Below, piece after piece: positions 5,561 through 6,124 of a stretch of 6,124 nucleotides of DNA. This DNA is from JBGPFS01 sp041483455 (GTDB lineage Bacteria > Chloroflexota > Limnocylindria > Limnocylindrales > CSP1-4): positions 1-6,124 of the forward strand of contig JBGPFS010000158.1 in the NCBI GenBank assembly GCA_041483455.1, given 5' to 3'. Under the pieces are notes generated by a model. The model saw only the letters and a program-made list of their open reading frames with translations. It was not told the DNA's origin and made no database searches. Each line of letters opens with the position of its first letter. Position 1 is the first letter of the stretch. Both the position numbers and the translations under genes were made by a program.

Positions 5561-6124
5561 ATGGAGCGAGGCGAGGTGGATCCCGGGCCACCGGGACCCG
5601 AGTCGTCGGGCCGGGGGCCGGAGGAGCTGAGCCCGGGCTTTGCCATGCCCGACGCCTCGGCCGTCGGCACCCCCGCCCCGTCTGCGCCGGTCGAGGGCAC
5701 GAATGAGGGCCTGATCGGCCGGCGACGGTTCATCCGGCTGGTCGTGGGCTGCTCCATCGTGTCGCTGTCGCCACTGGTCGTCACCCCGGTGGTCGGGTTC
5801 CTGATCCCACGCAAGACCGAGGGCGCGGGGGCCGGCGGTCGGACCCTCGCCGGGACCACGACCGACATCCCGCCGGGGTCCGGCAAGGTCGTCGCGATGG
5901 GGAGCAGTCCGGTCATCGTGATCAACACCGAGAGCGGCGTGAGGGCGTTCTCCGCCGTGTGCACCCATCTCGGCTGCATCGTCGGCTACGACTCCACCGC
6001 GAAAGCGATCATCTGCCCGTGTCATGACGGCCGATTCAACCCGGCCACCGGCGCGGTCGTCTCCGGGCCACCGCCTGCGCCGCTCAAGCCGATCACGGTG
6101 GCCGTCGAGAAGGATCAGATCTAC
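5561..6124 (+). CDS. qcrA: Rieske 2Fe-2S subunit of quinol-cytochrome c reductase, 3' truncated by window edge
   Basis: This is the iron-sulfur subunit of a bc-type complex, which takes electrons from quinol and passes them to cytochrome c on the outer face of the membrane. The visible 188 residues run to the window end without a stop. A Pro/Gly/Glu-rich extension (1-52) precedes a twin-arginine signal GRRRFIR (53-59) and a hydrophobic segment at about 60-83, so the protein is probably Tat-exported and stays anchored. The Rieske boxes are C134-T-H136-L-G-C139 and C152-P-C154-H155-D-G. By family rule, Cys134, His136, Cys152 and His155 hold the cluster, and Cys139-Cys154 form the disulfide. The segment after box 2 (NPATGAVVSGPPPAPL) is the usual Pro loop, so only a short C-terminus is missing. 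A cytochrome b gene would be expected next. It could instead be a Rieske protein of another oxidoreductase, but the Tat anchor and the TG-x-V-x-x-GPPP loop favour the bc complex. Confidence 0.9.
   Translation, partial: MERGEVDPGPPGPESSGRGPEELSPGFAMPDASAVGTPAPSAPVEGTNEGLIGRRRFIRLVVGCSIVSLSPLVVTPVVGFLIPRKTEGAGAGGRTLAGTTTDIPPGSGKVVAMGSSPVIVINTESGVRAFSAVCTHLGCIVGYDSTAKAIICPCHDGRFNPATGAVVSGPPPAPLKPITVAVEKDQIY

Noticed and set aside
5531..6025. Minus-strand open frames opposite the Rieske gene
   Set aside because: The plus strand has complete Rieske boxes in a frame running from a ribosome binding site to the window end; the minus frames have no motifs.
1..6124. CRISPR array, insertion sequence, tRNA/rRNA or a defence/biosynthetic cassette
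   Set aside because: No regularly spaced repeats, no terminal repeats with transposase, no cloverleaf or rRNA-like stretch seen, and all genes fall in common housekeeping or regulatory families.

Overview
The window is very GC-rich, with codons strongly biased to G or C in the third position. It carries ordinary bacterial chromosomal genes. The large LAL-type LuxR regulator, the FFHR-type cold shock protein and the Tat-dependent Rieske protein with a CPCHDGRFN box together suggest a high-GC Chloroflexota (for example a Limnocylindria-like lineage) or an actinobacterial relative. This placement is an inference from protein style, not a search result.

Layout from left to right. (1) Bases 1-2516, plus strand: the 3' part of a large LAL-family LuxR regulator, with an AAA/STAND ATPase remnant, a long helical TPR-like middle and a C-terminal LuxR helix-turn-helix. 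Its start and Walker A lie before the window. (2) 2526-3626, minus strand: a ROK-family sugar kinase, tail to tail with the regulator across a 9-bp gap. (3) 3627-3941: a divergent intergenic region with two perfect palindromes that could be operators. (4) 3942-4955, plus strand: a membrane-anchored, probably extracytoplasmic alpha/beta hydrolase with a very good Shine-Dalgarno. (5) 4961-4994: a strong hairpin whose T-tract faces the minus strand, so it mainly terminates the next gene. (6) 5015-5218, minus strand: a 67-residue cold shock domain protein. (7) 5219-5560: a divergent intergenic region with a candidate promoter and leader for the cold shock gene and a bulged hairpin in front of the next gene. 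(8) 5561 to the window end, plus strand: the Rieske 2Fe-2S subunit of a quinol-cytochrome c reductase, cut by the window edge.

The genes do not form one operon. Orientation alternates (plus, minus, plus, minus, plus), so each gene is probably its own transcription unit, or the first or last of a unit running out of the window. The regulator and sugar kinase could be functionally linked (carbon use), but nothing in the sequence proves it. The Rieske gene probably opens a bc-complex operon whose cytochrome b gene would lie just downstream. I found no mobile element, CRISPR array, tRNA or rRNA, and no convincing undescribed system. The more interesting signals are in the two divergent intergenic regions and in family-motif variations.
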